Positions 16,401 through 26,169 of a stretch of DNA of 64,000 nt are shown in pieces (positions within the stretch are counted from its first letter, which is position 1; every line of letters begins with the position of its first letter). The translations under genes were made by a program, and so were the position numbers. The stretch comes from Streptomyces sp. NBC_00572 (lineage in GTDB: Bacteria; Actinomycetota; Actinomycetes; Streptomycetales; Streptomycetaceae). The stretch covers positions 1,736,001 through 1,800,000 of the forward strand of contig NZ_JAPENX010000001.1 of the NCBI RefSeq assembly GCF_026341815.1, in the 5' to 3' direction. Below the pieces are notes generated by a model. It was not told the DNA's origin and searched no databases. It was given only the letters and a program-made list of their open reading frames with translations.

Positions 16401-17666
16401 ATGAGTACGGCCACCGCCCAGGCCGCCGCTCCCGCGAAGAAGCGCGGATCCGGCCTGTTCCAGGGCCTGCAGAAGGTCGGTCGCAGCCTGCAGCTGCCGA
16501 TCGCCGTTCTGCCGGCCGCGGGTATCTTGCTCCGTCTCGGCCAGCCCGACGTCTTCGGCGCCGACGGCCTCGGCTGGGGCAAGGTCGCCACGGTCTTCGC
16601 CTCCGCCGGAGACGCGGTCTTCGCCAACATGCCGCTGCTGTTCTGCGTCGGCATCGCGATCGGCTTCGCCAAGAAGGCCGACGGCTCCACCGCCCTCGCC
16701 GCCCTTGTCGGCTTCCTCGTCTACTCGAGCGTCCTGAAGGCGTTCCCGGTCAGCGAGGCCGTCGTCAACACGACCGCGAACAAGGGTGTCGACGTCGCCG
16801 CGACGTACAACGACCCCAAGGTCTTCGGCGGCATCATCATGGGTCTGCTCGGCGCCGTCGTCTGGCAGCGGTTCCACCGCACCAAGCTGGTCGACTGGCT
16901 CGGCTTCTTCAACGGCCGCCGTCTCGTCCCGATCCTCATGGCCTTCGTCGGCACCATCATGGGTGTTCTCTTCGGTCTCCTCTGGGAGCCCGTCGGCAAC
17001 CTGATCACCGACTTCGGCAACTGGATGACCAGCCTCGGCGCCCTCGGCTCCGGCATCTTCGGCGCCATCAACCGCGGTCTGCTCCCGGTCGGCATGCACC
17101 AGTTCGTGAACACCGTCGCCTGGCAGGAGATCGGCACCTTCACCGACTCCACCGGTGCCGTCTGGCACGGCGACCTGCCGCGCTTCTTCCACGGTGACCC
17201 GTCCGCCGGTCAGTTCATGTCCGGCTTCTTCCCGATCATGATGTTCGCGCTCCCGGCCGTCGCCCTCGCGATCACCCACGCCGCCCGCCCCGAGCGCCGC
17301 AAGGTCGTCGGCGGCATGATGTTCTCGCTCGCCCTGACCTCCTTCGTCACGGGCATCACCGAGCCCATCGAGTTCGCGTTCATGTTCCTGGCGCCCCTGC
17401 TGTACGTGATCCACGCGGTGCTCACCGCGGCCTCGATGGTCATCACCTCGGCCCTCGGCGTGCACCACGGCTTCACCTTCTCCGCGGGCGCTCTGGACTA
17501 CTTCCTGAACTGGACGTACGCCTCCAAGCCCTGGCTGATCATCCCGATCGGTCTCGTCTTCGCGGCGATCTACTACGTGGTCTTCCGCTTCGCGATCACC
17601 AAGTTCAACCTCGCCACCCCGGGCCGCGAGCCCGAGGCCGAGATCGAGGACCTCACCAAGGCGTGA
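16401..17666 (+). CDS. nagE2: PTS N-acetylglucosamine EIIC permease
   Basis: The 421-residue permease imports GlcNAc with phosphorylation by EIIB. It shows the EIIC blocks SLQLPIAVLPAAGILLRLGQ, VDWLGFFNGRRLVPIL, GMHQFVNTVAW and GITEPIEFAFMF. GGAGGAAG lies seven bases before ATG 16401. Two tandem dre sites upstream imply strong DasR repression. In S. coelicolor, import through NagE2 feeds glucosamine-6-P, the signal that links chitin and cell-wall turnover to development and antibiotics (established knowledge). A strong terminator follows. Confidence 0.94.
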   Translation: MSTATAQAAAPAKKRGSGLFQGLQKVGRSLQLPIAVLPAAGILLRLGQPDVFGADGLGWGKVATVFASAGDAVFANMPLLFCVGIAIGFAKKADGSTALAALVGFLVYSSVLKAFPVSEAVVNTTANKGVDVAATYNDPKVFGGIIMGLLGAVVWQRFHRTKLVDWLGFFNGRRLVPILMAFVGTIMGVLFGLLWEPVGNLITDFGNWMTSLGALGSGIFGAINRGLLPVGMHQFVNTVAWQEIGTFTDSTGAVWHGDLPRFFHGDPSAGQFMSGFFPIMMFALPAVALAITHAARPERRKVVGGMMFSLALTSFVTGITEPIEFAFMFLAPLLYVIHAVLTAASMVITSALGVHHGFTFSAGALDYFLNWTYASKPWLIIPIGLVFAAIYYVVFRFAITKFNLATPGREPEAEIEDLTKA

Positions 17667-17683
17667 GCCTCACCCCGCAGCAC

Positions 17684-17721
17684 GGAAGGGCCCCGGAACC
17701 GCAAGGTTCCGGGGCCCTTCC
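17684..17721. terminator. Bidirectional terminator after nagE2
   Basis: GGAAGGGCCCCGGAACC pairs perfectly with its complement around a GCAA tetraloop. It sits between the converging nagE2 and MBL-hydrolase genes. Confidence 0.92.
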
Positions 17722-17739
17722 CGTTGTCGGAGGACGGCC

Positions 17740-18492
17740 TCAGATCTCGTAGACCGCGCCCGGCCTCGCCAGCTCGGACGGGCCCGAGTACACCCGGCGC
17801 GCGTCCGCCAGGTTCTGCTCGCCGTCCGTCCACGGCGGGATGTGGGTGAGGACGAGCCGGCCCGCCGACGAGCGGGCGGCCTCCGCCCCCGCCTCCCGGC
17901 CGTTGAGGTGGAGGGCCGGGATGTCCTCCTTGCCGTGGGTGAAGGAGGCCTCGCAGAGGAAGAGGTCCGTGCCCTCGGCGAGCTTGTGCAGTGACTCGCA
18001 GACCCCGGTGTCCCCGGAGTACGTGAGCGAGCGGCCGTTGTGCTCGACCCGGATGCCGTACGCCTCGACCGGATGGCACACCTTCTCCGTACGGACGGAG
18101 AACGGGCCGATCTCGAAGGCCTCCGACTTCAGGGTGCGGAAGTCGAAGACCTCGCTCATCGAGGTGGGGGACGGGGTGTCCGCGTACGCCGTGGTCAGGC
18201 GCTGCTCGGCGCCCTCCGGCGCGTAGACGGGGATCGCGTCGCAGCGGCCGCCCTCGTGCCGGTAGTAGCGGGCGACGAAGTACCCGCACATGTCGATGCA
18301 GTGGTCGGCGTGCAGATGGCTGAGGAAGATCGCGTCGAGGTCGTACAGACCGATGTGTCGCTGCAGCTCGCCCAGGGCGCCGTTGCCCATGTCGAGGAGC
18401 AGCCGGAAGCCGTCGGCCTCGACGAGGTAGCTCGAACAGGCCGAATCCGCGGACGGGAACGACCCGGAGCAGCCGACGACGGTGAGCTTCAT
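17740..18492 (-). CDS. MBL-fold metal-dependent hydrolase (RNase Z/phosphodiesterase-like)
   Basis: The 250-residue metallo-beta-lactamase-fold protein has the metal motif HLHADH (His59, His61, Asp63, His64), then SGDTGVCESL (a bridging Asp) and a late His in VLTHIPPW. The layout resembles the RNase Z/cyclic phosphodiesterase group rather than lactamases. The acidic insertions of tRNase Z are not obvious, so the substrate is uncertain. It is cytosolic and standalone, converging on nagE2. Confidence 0.88.
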   Translation of the reverse strand: MKLTVVGCSGSFPSADSACSSYLVEADGFRLLLDMGNGALGELQRHIGLYDLDAIFLSHLHADHCIDMCGYFVARYYRHEGGRCDAIPVYAPEGAEQRLTTAYADTPSPTSMSEVFDFRTLKSEAFEIGPFSVRTEKVCHPVEAYGIRVEHNGRSLTYSGDTGVCESLHKLAEGTDLFLCEASFTHGKEDIPALHLNGREAGAEAARSSAGRLVLTHIPPWTDGEQNLADARRVYSGPSELARPGAVYEI

Positions 18493-18695
18493 GGAGCGGG
18501 AACCTCCGTGGACGGATACGGAAAGCGCGCTGAGGAAGGGGGAGGCTGTGCGGTCTGTCGAGCGTAAGGCGCTCCAGGGCCTGTCGCTCCTTCGTGGTGG
18601 CCCGTTGTGGGCGAACTCACGGGCTCTGTCACCGGTTCGGATGGATGGCGGGCCGTTGCGGCGGAGTGAGCCGCGCGCCGGTACCGTCTTGAGGT

Positions 18696-19193
18696 ATGGA
18701 CACGTCGTGGTGGCCCGCGCTGGTCGCGGTCGTGGTGATCGCGCTGGTCGTGGCGCTCGCCGACGGGTGGCGGCGGTCGTCGCGCCGCTCGTCGGGGCGT
18801 TCGTCCGGACGCCCGGCGGGACGGACCCGGCCGCCGACCCGGCCGCCCGGTCGGCCCACCGGGCCGCGGAAGGCTCCGTCGCGGTTGCCGCACGCCGCCG
18901 AGATCTGGTGGGCGGACGTGCCCTTCGAGGACGGTCCGGGTTCGAAGGACCGGCCCTGTCTGGTGCTGTCGGTACGGGGGAACAGCGCGCTCGTCGCCAA
19001 GATCACCAGCAAGTACCACGACGAGCGGCCGGGTGTGATCGCGCTGCCGCCGGGTGCGGTGGGTGACGCGCAGGGGCGGCCGAGCTTCCTGGAGACGGAT
19101 GAGCTGCGCGAGGTGCCGGTGTCGGATTTCCGGCGGAAAGCGGGGATGGCGGACCCGGTCGTCTGGGACCAGGTCCGCCATCTCGCGCGCTAG
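18696..19193 (+). CDS. Membrane-anchored PemK/MazF-family protein
   Basis: The 165-residue product starts with an N-terminal TM helix (WWPALVAVVVIALVVALA) and a basic, Arg/Ser/Pro-rich linker. A PemK/MazF-like domain follows from about residue 66 (AAEIWWADVPFEDGPGSKDRPCLVLS, TSKYHDERPGVIALP). MazF-type domains are usually soluble mRNA endonucleases with an adjacent antitoxin. Here there is a membrane anchor and no small antitoxin gene on either side. It may have been adapted to another role. A palindromic element begins within its stop codon. Confidence 0.82.
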   Translation: MDTSWWPALVAVVVIALVVALADGWRRSSRRSSGRSSGRPAGRTRPPTRPPGRPTGPRKAPSRLPHAAEIWWADVPFEDGPGSKDRPCLVLSVRGNSALVAKITSKYHDERPGVIALPPGAVGDAQGRPSFLETDELREVPVSDFRRKAGMADPVVWDQVRHLAR

Positions 19194-19246
19194 GGCCTGT
19201 CTGACCATTGGCGTCGGCCCCCGACGGGAATGGTCAGACAGGCCCT
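19192..19246. repeat. Palindromic repeat element, terminator-like
   Basis: AGGGCCTGTCTGACCATT at 19192-19209 is repeated in inverse at 19229-19246. A smaller hairpin (CGTCGG/CCGACG) lies inside. The minus-strand half GTCTGACCATTCCCGTCGG is nearly repeated at 45303-45321. It overlaps the PemK-like stop codon and can terminate it, but the shared sequence suggests a dispersed element. Confidence 0.7.
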
Positions 19247-19293
19247 GGGGTGCGCGGCCGGGTGGTGCGGGTTCCGGCAGCGGGGGCGAGGGC

Positions 19294-20737
<1,444 letters not shown>

Positions 20738-20781
20738 GGGCTCATCGTATCGATTCCCGGTCCGGGTTTCGGAATGTGATC

Positions 20782-21567
20782 TCACATGGTGGATGGTTCC
20801 TGCCCGCCTGCCGGACGGTGCTGGTAGAGGACGGTCGGGCTGCCGGTCCTCGGATGCGGGATGACCTCGGCGTCCACCCCGTAGACCGCCTCCAGGAGGG
20901 CGGGGGTGAGGACCTCGCGGGGAGTGCCGCCGGTGACGAGCCTTCCTTGCTCCAGGACGTAGATCCGGTCGCAGTACGCCCCCGCCAGGTTGAGGTCGTG
21001 GAGGGCGAGCAGGTTGGTGGTGCCCAGGGTGCGGACGAGGGCGAGGACGTCGAGCTGGTGGCGGATGTCCAGGTGGTTGGTGGGTTCGTCGAGGACGAGC
21101 AGGGCCGGGTCCTGGACGAGGGCGCGGGCGACGAGGGCGCGCTGGCGTTCGCCGCCGGAGAGCGTGGGGTACGGGCGGTCGGCGAGGTCCGCGAGGCCGA
21201 CCCGGGCGAGGGCGTCCTCGGTGCGCTCCCGGTCGGCGCCGGTGTCTCCCTCCCAGAACCGTTTGTGCGGGGAGCGGCCGAGGGCGACGAGTTCGCCGAC
21301 GGTGAGTTCGAACTCGACGGCGCTGTCCTGGGGGACGGTGGCGACGCGGCGGGCGCGGGCCTTGGGGCCGAGGGCGTGGAGGTCGTCGCCGTCGAGGAGG
21401 GCCTGCCCGGCGGTGGGGGCGAGGGTGCCGTAGACGCAGCGCAGGAGGGTGGTCTTGCCGCTGCCGTTGGGGCCGATGAGGCCGACGGTCTCGCCGGGGT
21501 GGACGGTGAGGTCGACGGAGCGGAGCCTGTTCTCGTACGAGAGGCCCCGCAGGCGCAGTTCGGTCAC
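20782..21567 (-). CDS. btuD: Corrinoid ABC transporter ATPase
   Basis: The 261-residue FecE/BtuD-type ATPase has Walker A GPNGSGKTT, a Q-loop in TVPQDSAV, signature LSGGERQRA, Walker B LLVLDEPTNHLD and H-loop ALHDLNLA. The gene overlaps the permease gene by four bases (ATGA). The operon-head cobalamin riboswitch points to B12 or corrinoid uptake rather than iron siderophores, although the protein family alone cannot decide this. Confidence 0.88.
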   Translation of the reverse strand: MTELRLRGLSYENRLRSVDLTVHPGETVGLIGPNGSGKTTLLRCVYGTLAPTAGQALLDGDDLHALGPKARARRVATVPQDSAVEFELTVGELVALGRSPHKRFWEGDTGADRERTEDALARVGLADLADRPYPTLSGGERQRALVARALVQDPALLVLDEPTNHLDIRHQLDVLALVRTLGTTNLLALHDLNLAGAYCDRIYVLEQGRLVTGGTPREVLTPALLEAVYGVDAEVIPHPRTGSPTVLYQHRPAGGQEPSTM

Positions 21568-22655
21568 AGGGCCGCTCCTTCCGGGCCCGGACGGCGGCGC
21601 ATCAGCCAGAGGAAGAACGGGCCGCCGGTGAGCGCGGTGAGGACGCCGACGGGGATGTCCTGGGGTGCGGCGACGGTCCGGGCGCCGAGGTCAGCGAGGA
21701 CGAGGGCGAGCGCTCCGCCGAGCGCGGCGACGGGGAGGAGCCGGCGGTGCGGGGCGCCGACGGCGAGCCGGGCGGCGTGCGGGGCCATCAGGCCGACGAA
21801 GCCGACGGCTCCGCTGGCGGCGACCATGACGGCGGTGACGAGGGAGGCGAGGACGAAGACGGCGGCGCGGAAGCGGGCGGTGTCGAGGCCGAGGACGGTG
21901 GCTTCCTCCTCGCCGACGAGGAGCAGGTCGAGCGGGCGGGCGAGGGTGAGGAGGACGCCGACGCCGAGGGCCAGGACGGCGGCGGGCAGGGCCAGGGTGT
22001 CCCAGCGGGCGCTGCCGAGGCCGCCGAGGGACCAGTACATGGCCTCCTGGAACTGTTCGGGGCGTCCTGCGACGACCAGGAGCAGGGTGGCGAGCGCGGA
22101 CAGGATGTAGGAGACGGCGACCCCGGCGAGCACGAGCCGGGTGCTGGTCAGGGTGCCGCCGCGGCGCGCGAGCCCGTAGACGAGGACGAGGGAGAGCAGG
22201 GCGCCCACGAAGGCCCCGGCGGGCAGGGCGAGGGTGGTGGTCACTCCTCCCACCAGGCCGGCTCCGCCGCCGACGACCAGGACGAGGACGGCTCCGGCGG
22301 AGGCGCCGGAGGAGATCCCGAGGAGGAAGGGGTCGGCGAGCCGATTGCGGACGAGGGCCTGGAGGACGGCGCCGACGACGGCGAGTCCGGCGCCGACGAC
22401 CGCGCCGAGCAGGACCCGGGGCAGCCGTACGTCGAGGACGATCGTCCGGTACGGGGAGGGCCCGGCCCGCCCGGTGAGGGCGTCGAGGACCTGGCCGGGC
22501 GGGATGCGGACGGAGCCGAGGGCGAGCGAGGCGGTCGCGGCGGCGGCGAGGGCGAGGATCAGTCCGGCGACGACCAGGACGTACCGGAGGGGGCGCGCGG
22601 GGGCCGGGGCCCGGACGGGGGTCCGGGTCCCGGTCTCGCGGAGGGCCACGCTCAT
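21564..22655 (-). CDS. btuC: Corrinoid ABC transporter permease (FecCD family)
   Basis: The 363-residue protein has about ten TM helices. Family blocks are SVRIPPGQVLDALTG, DVRLPRVLLGAVVGAGLAV, DPFLLGISSGASAGAV, and the ATPase-contact loop near GAVGFVGLMAPHAARL. It overlaps the binding-protein stop (ATGA) and its own stop overlaps the ATPase start, so all three genes are translationally coupled. Confidence 0.9.
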   Translation of the reverse strand: MSVALRETGTRTPVRAPAPARPLRYVLVVAGLILALAAAATASLALGSVRIPPGQVLDALTGRAGPSPYRTIVLDVRLPRVLLGAVVGAGLAVVGAVLQALVRNRLADPFLLGISSGASAGAVLVLVVGGGAGLVGGVTTTLALPAGAFVGALLSLVLVYGLARRGGTLTSTRLVLAGVAVSYILSALATLLLVVAGRPEQFQEAMYWSLGGLGSARWDTLALPAAVLALGVGVLLTLARPLDLLLVGEEEATVLGLDTARFRAAVFVLASLVTAVMVAASGAVGFVGLMAPHAARLAVGAPHRRLLPVAALGGALALVLADLGARTVAAPQDIPVGVLTALTGGPFFLWLMRRRPGPEGAAL

Positions 22656-23626
22656 CGGGTCGGGTGGAGCTGGGCGGCCAGCTTGTCGACGGCGGCGGGG
22701 ACGCGGACGCCGAGGACGGTGTCGGAGAGCGGCATGACGGCGAACCGGCGGTTCCTGATCGCGGGGACGTCCTTCAGCGCCGGGTCGTCGAGGAGCCGCT
22801 TCTTCTTCTGTTCGACGGTGGTGGTGCCGTAGTCGTAGATGACGACGACCTCGGGCTTGCGGGCGACGACCTGTTCCCAGGTGGCGTCGCCGAAGGACTT
22901 GTCGAGGTCGGCGAAGACGTTGCGGCCGCCGGCGCGGGTGATGAGCTCGTTGCCGATGCCCTTCCCGCCGGCGGTGAAGGCGGTCTTGTCGCCGCTGTCG
23001 TAGACGAAGACGGAGACGGGTGCGGCGCCCTTGAGGCGCTTCGTGGCGGTGGCGACGGTGGCCTTCGCCTCCCGGACCCACTTCGCGGACCGGTCGGCGA
23101 CGCCGAACGTCCGCCCGACCTCGTCGACTTCGCGGTAGAGGTCGTCTACGGAGGTCGAACCGGACGGGCAGTACTCGGTGTTGAGGCGGGTGTCGATCCC
23201 CGCGCGCTTCAGGTCGTCGCGGCTGCGGCCGTCCTTCTCGGCGAAGGCGGAGGAGTATCCGCCGTACACGAAGTCGGGGTTCGCGGCGAGCAGGGCCTCC
23301 TTGGAGGGGTACTCCTTCGCGAGGACGGGGACGGAGTCGTACGCCTTCTTGTACGCGGGGAGGATGGCGTCGTCGAGGTAGGCGGTGCCGACGAGGGACT
23401 TCTCCAGGCCGAGGGCGAGCATGACCTCGGTGACGTGCTGGTTCATGGTGACCGCGCGCTGCGGCGGGGCCTGGTACGTCGTCTTCACACCGCAGTTGGA
23501 GACGGTGTACGGGAATCCCGGGGCGGCCTTCGCGGCGGGGGCCGGCTTCTCGGGGGCCGTGGAGCAGGCGGCGAGCAGCGGGAGCAGGGCGGCGACGGGC
23601 AGCAGGGTACGGCGGGGCCAGGTCAT
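22652..23626 (-). CDS. btuF: Corrinoid ABC transporter substrate-binding lipoprotein
   Basis: The 324-residue periplasmic-binding-type lipoprotein has lipobox LLAAC (Cys21). The mature part has two Fe/B12-binding-type lobes (RAVTMNQHVTEVMLALGLEKSL and KPEVVVIYDYGTTTVEQ). It is the first gene of the transporter operon, directly downstream of the cobalamin riboswitch. An internal Cys pair (SNCGVK, TEYCPSG) may form a disulfide. Confidence 0.9.
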   Translation of the reverse strand: MTWPRRTLLPVAALLPLLAACSTAPEKPAPAAKAAPGFPYTVSNCGVKTTYQAPPQRAVTMNQHVTEVMLALGLEKSLVGTAYLDDAILPAYKKAYDSVPVLAKEYPSKEALLAANPDFVYGGYSSAFAEKDGRSRDDLKRAGIDTRLNTEYCPSGSTSVDDLYREVDEVGRTFGVADRSAKWVREAKATVATATKRLKGAAPVSVFVYDSGDKTAFTAGGKGIGNELITRAGGRNVFADLDKSFGDATWEQVVARKPEVVVIYDYGTTTVEQKKKRLLDDPALKDVPAIRNRRFAVMPLSDTVLGVRVPAAVDKLAAQLHPTR

Positions 23627-23664
23627 GGCGGAGTGCCTCCTCCGGGGATTTCCACGTCCCCGAT

Positions 23665-23800
23665 CGGTGGTGAAGAGGCGGCAGGTCAGTTCCTGGCTCC
23701 CAGCTCCCGGAGGCGCTGGTCACAGTGGCGGGACCGTGCCGGATTCGCACCGGCTTCCTGGGTCCTGCCGCCTGGGGGTGTCCTGTCGGTCGGGGCGAGC
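23665..23800 (-). promoter_or_regulatory. Cobalamin riboswitch
   Basis: On the minus strand the segment carries the B12-box core GCCGGTGCGAATCCGGCACG followed directly by GTCCCGCCACTGTGA. An upstream GGCGGCAGGACCCAGGAA and a downstream CCAGGAACTGACCTGCCGCC can close the long-range stem. This is the textbook AdoCbl riboswitch arrangement. It ends about 40 bases before btuF and should repress btuFCD when B12 is plentiful. The ends given are approximate. Confidence 0.95.
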
Positions 23801-23843
23801 CCGGCCTGACCGACGAGACACTCCCTTGGTCCCGGCCAGTGTC

Positions 23844-24272
23844 TCAGGCGTCGTACTCCTCGACGACCTTGACCTCTTCCTCCGTCACGACGCCCTCGAC
23901 GATGGTGAAGGAGCGGAACTGGAAGGGGCCCGCGCCGTCGCTGTCGGCGGTGGAGACCAGGACGTAGTGGGCCTGGGGCTCGTTCGCGTACGAGATGTCC
24001 GTGCGGGACGGGTAGGCCTCGGTCGCGGTGTGCGAGTGGTAGACGATGACGGGCTCCTCGTCCCGGTCGTCCATCTCGCGGTAGAGCTTGAGCAGGTCCG
24101 CGGAGTCGAACTCGTAGAACGTGGGCGAGCGGGCGGCGTTGAGCATCGGGATGAAGCGCTCGGGGCGCCCGGTGCCGGCCGGACCCGCGACCACGCCGCA
24201 GGCCTCGTCGGGGTGGTCCGCGCGGGAGTGCTCCACGATCTGGTCGTACAGGGCCCGGGTGATGGTCAGCAT
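23844..24272 (-). CDS. mec: CysO-cysteine peptidase Mec (JAMM/M67 family)
   Basis: The 142-residue JAMM-fold zinc peptidase has Glu23, then His79-Ser-His81, Ser89 and Asp92 (HSHTATEAYPSRTD), the complete E...HxH...S..D site. In mycobacteria Mec releases newly made cysteine from CysO. Here the btuFCD operon lies between mec and cysO-cysM, which are adjacent in mycobacteria. All are on the same strand. Confidence 0.92.
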   Translation of the reverse strand: MLTITRALYDQIVEHSRADHPDEACGVVAGPAGTGRPERFIPMLNAARSPTFYEFDSADLLKLYREMDDRDEEPVIVYHSHTATEAYPSRTDISYANEPQAHYVLVSTADSDGAGPFQFRSFTIVEGVVTEEEVKVVEEYDA

Positions 24273-24290
24273 GCCGACAGGATAAGCGGA

Positions 24291-24329
24291 CGGGCCGTCC
24301 CGTACCGGGGAGTGGTACGGAACGGCCCG
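24291..24329 (-). terminator. Terminator hairpin after amino-acid permease
   Basis: CGGGCCGTCCCGTACC pairs with GGTACGGAACGGCCCG, with one mismatch and a seven-base loop. It lies between the permease stop and the mec start, both on the minus strand. Confidence 0.8.
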
Positions 24330-24395
24330 AATGCCGAGACGATCGAGGTCAGGGCCGCTTGGGGACGACCTGCGGCGACCGCTCGCGGAGACCTG

Positions 24396-25823
24396 TCAGG
24401 ACCGCTTGGCGAAGGCCGCGCCCTCGGGGTTGCGGGACTTCAGGACCAGGTAGGAGACGCCGAGGATCAGACCCCAGGCCGGGGCGGCGTACAGCGAGAC
24501 CCGCGCGCCCTCGTCGATGCCCATCATCACGATGACCATGATGATGAAGGCGAGCGCGAACCAGCTGGCGTACGGGGCGCCCGGGGCCTTGAAGGTCGAC
24601 TCGGGGAGCTCGCCGCGGTTGGCCTTGGCCCGGTAGCGGATCTGGCAGACCAGGATCATGATCCAGGCCCACATGCCGGAGATGGTGGCGAAGGAGACCA
24701 CGTACTCGAAGGCCTTGCCCGGGGCGACGTAGTTGATCCAGACACCGACGAGCATCAGCGAGGCCGAGAAGGTCAGGCCGAGAAGCGGGGTGCCGCTCTT
24801 GGTGAGCTTGGTGAAGACCTTCGGGCCCTGGCCGTTGAGCGCGAGGTCGCGCAGCATGCGGCCGGTGGAGTACATCCCCGAGTTGCAGGAGGACAGGGCG
24901 GCGGTCAGCACCACGAAGTTGATGATGGCGGCGCCGGCGCCGAGGCCCATCTTCTCGAAGGCGGCGACGAACGGGGAGACGCCCGGCTTGAACTCGGTCC
25001 ACGGGACGACCGAAAGGATCATGATCAGCGCGCCGACGTAGAAGACGGCGATGCGCCACGGCACGGCGTTGATGGCCTTGGGCAGGACGGTCTTCGGGTC
25101 CTTGGACTCGCCGGCGGTGACGCCGACCAGCTCGACGGCGAGGAAGGCGAACATGACGATCTGCAGGGTCATCAGCGTGTTGCCGATGCCGGTGGGGAAG
25201 AAGCCGCCCTGGTCCCACAGGTGGGTCACGGAGGCGGTGTCGCCGGCGTCGGAGAAGCCGATGGTGAGGATGCCGGCGCAGATCAGGATCATGCCGATGA
25301 TCGCGGTGACCTTGACCATGGAGAACCAGAACTCCAGCTCACCGAAGAGCTTCACGGAGATCAGGTTGGCGCCGTAGAGGACGAACGTGAAGACCAGCGC
25401 GGAGATCCACTGCGGGATGTCCCACCAGTACGTCATATAGGTGGCCGCGGCGGTGACTTCGGTGATGCCGGTGACGACCCAGAAGAGCCAGTACGTCCAG
25501 CCGGTCACGAAGCCCCAGAACGGGCCGACGAACTCCCGTGCGTACTCCGCGAAGGAGCCGGACACGGGGCGGTACATGAGGAGCTCGCCCAGGGCGCGCA
25601 TGATGAAGAAGATGACCAGGCCCGCGATGGCGTACGCGAGGATCAGGCTGGGCCCCGCCTTGGCGATGGCCTTGCCGGCGCCGAGGAAGAGGCCGGTGCC
25701 GATGGCACCGCCGATCGCGATCATCTGGATCTGCCGGGAGCCGAGGCCACGCTGGTAGCCCTCGCCGCCGTCCACGGCCCCGTCGGTGCCGTCGTGCTGC
25801 TTGTCGACCTGCACAGAGGTCAT
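24396..25823 (-). CDS. Amino-acid permease (APC superfamily)
   Basis: The 475-residue protein has about 12 TM segments. Its N-terminal motif (RQIQMIAIGGAIGTGLFLGAG) is the classic amino-acid/proton symporter signature, and ALGELLMYRPVSGSFAEYAREFVG and TAGESKDPKTVLPKAINAVPWRI confirm the AAT/GABA-permease group. Substrates in this group include GABA, proline, aromatic acids and D-Ala/Gly; this one cannot be assigned. GGAGAAAGG precedes the ATG. It has its own terminator and a long upstream region. Confidence 0.93.
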   Translation of the reverse strand: MTSVQVDKQHDGTDGAVDGGEGYQRGLGSRQIQMIAIGGAIGTGLFLGAGKAIAKAGPSLILAYAIAGLVIFFIMRALGELLMYRPVSGSFAEYAREFVGPFWGFVTGWTYWLFWVVTGITEVTAAATYMTYWWDIPQWISALVFTFVLYGANLISVKLFGELEFWFSMVKVTAIIGMILICAGILTIGFSDAGDTASVTHLWDQGGFFPTGIGNTLMTLQIVMFAFLAVELVGVTAGESKDPKTVLPKAINAVPWRIAVFYVGALIMILSVVPWTEFKPGVSPFVAAFEKMGLGAGAAIINFVVLTAALSSCNSGMYSTGRMLRDLALNGQGPKVFTKLTKSGTPLLGLTFSASLMLVGVWINYVAPGKAFEYVVSFATISGMWAWIMILVCQIRYRAKANRGELPESTFKAPGAPYASWFALAFIIMVIVMMGIDEGARVSLYAAPAWGLILGVSYLVLKSRNPEGAAFAKRS

Positions 25824-26169
25824 GGTGGTGCGCCTTTCTCCATGCTGATCCGCGCGACTGCGAGTGCGTCTGCCGCGGATCAGATCCTGATCCCCCCGGA
25901 TGTGGATGGAGTGCTACCGGCGATCAGCCGGCCAAAGCGCCCTCGGGAACAGGGGTGGCGTCCCCGAGCGGTCGTGAAGATTTATCACGGGGCAGGACGC
26001 GATCGAGGGAGTTGCGTGTGGCGCACGTCACGAAAAGTGCCAGGCGAATGGGGCGCAAGACGGCAAAGCGGACGCTCTGATAACGCATTCGTTATCCGGA
26101 TTTGAGCGTCCGCTGAGCGAACATCCCGCGAAGAAGGGGTGCCGCGAAAGGCGTCCCGGGCGAGCCGGG
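25824..26169 (-). promoter_or_regulatory. Upstream region of amino-acid permease with nested palindrome
   Basis: This 346-base gap has no convincing ORF. Within it, GATAACG-CATT-CGTTATC (26079-26096) is nested inside GCGGACGCTC (26068-26077)/GAGCGTCCGC (26104-26113). The inner palindrome looks like a regulator site. The whole hairpin lies 57 bases after the DUF2017 stop and could also be its terminator. A second inverted pair, GGATCAG/CTGATCC, occurs near 25875-25895. Confidence 0.55.
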
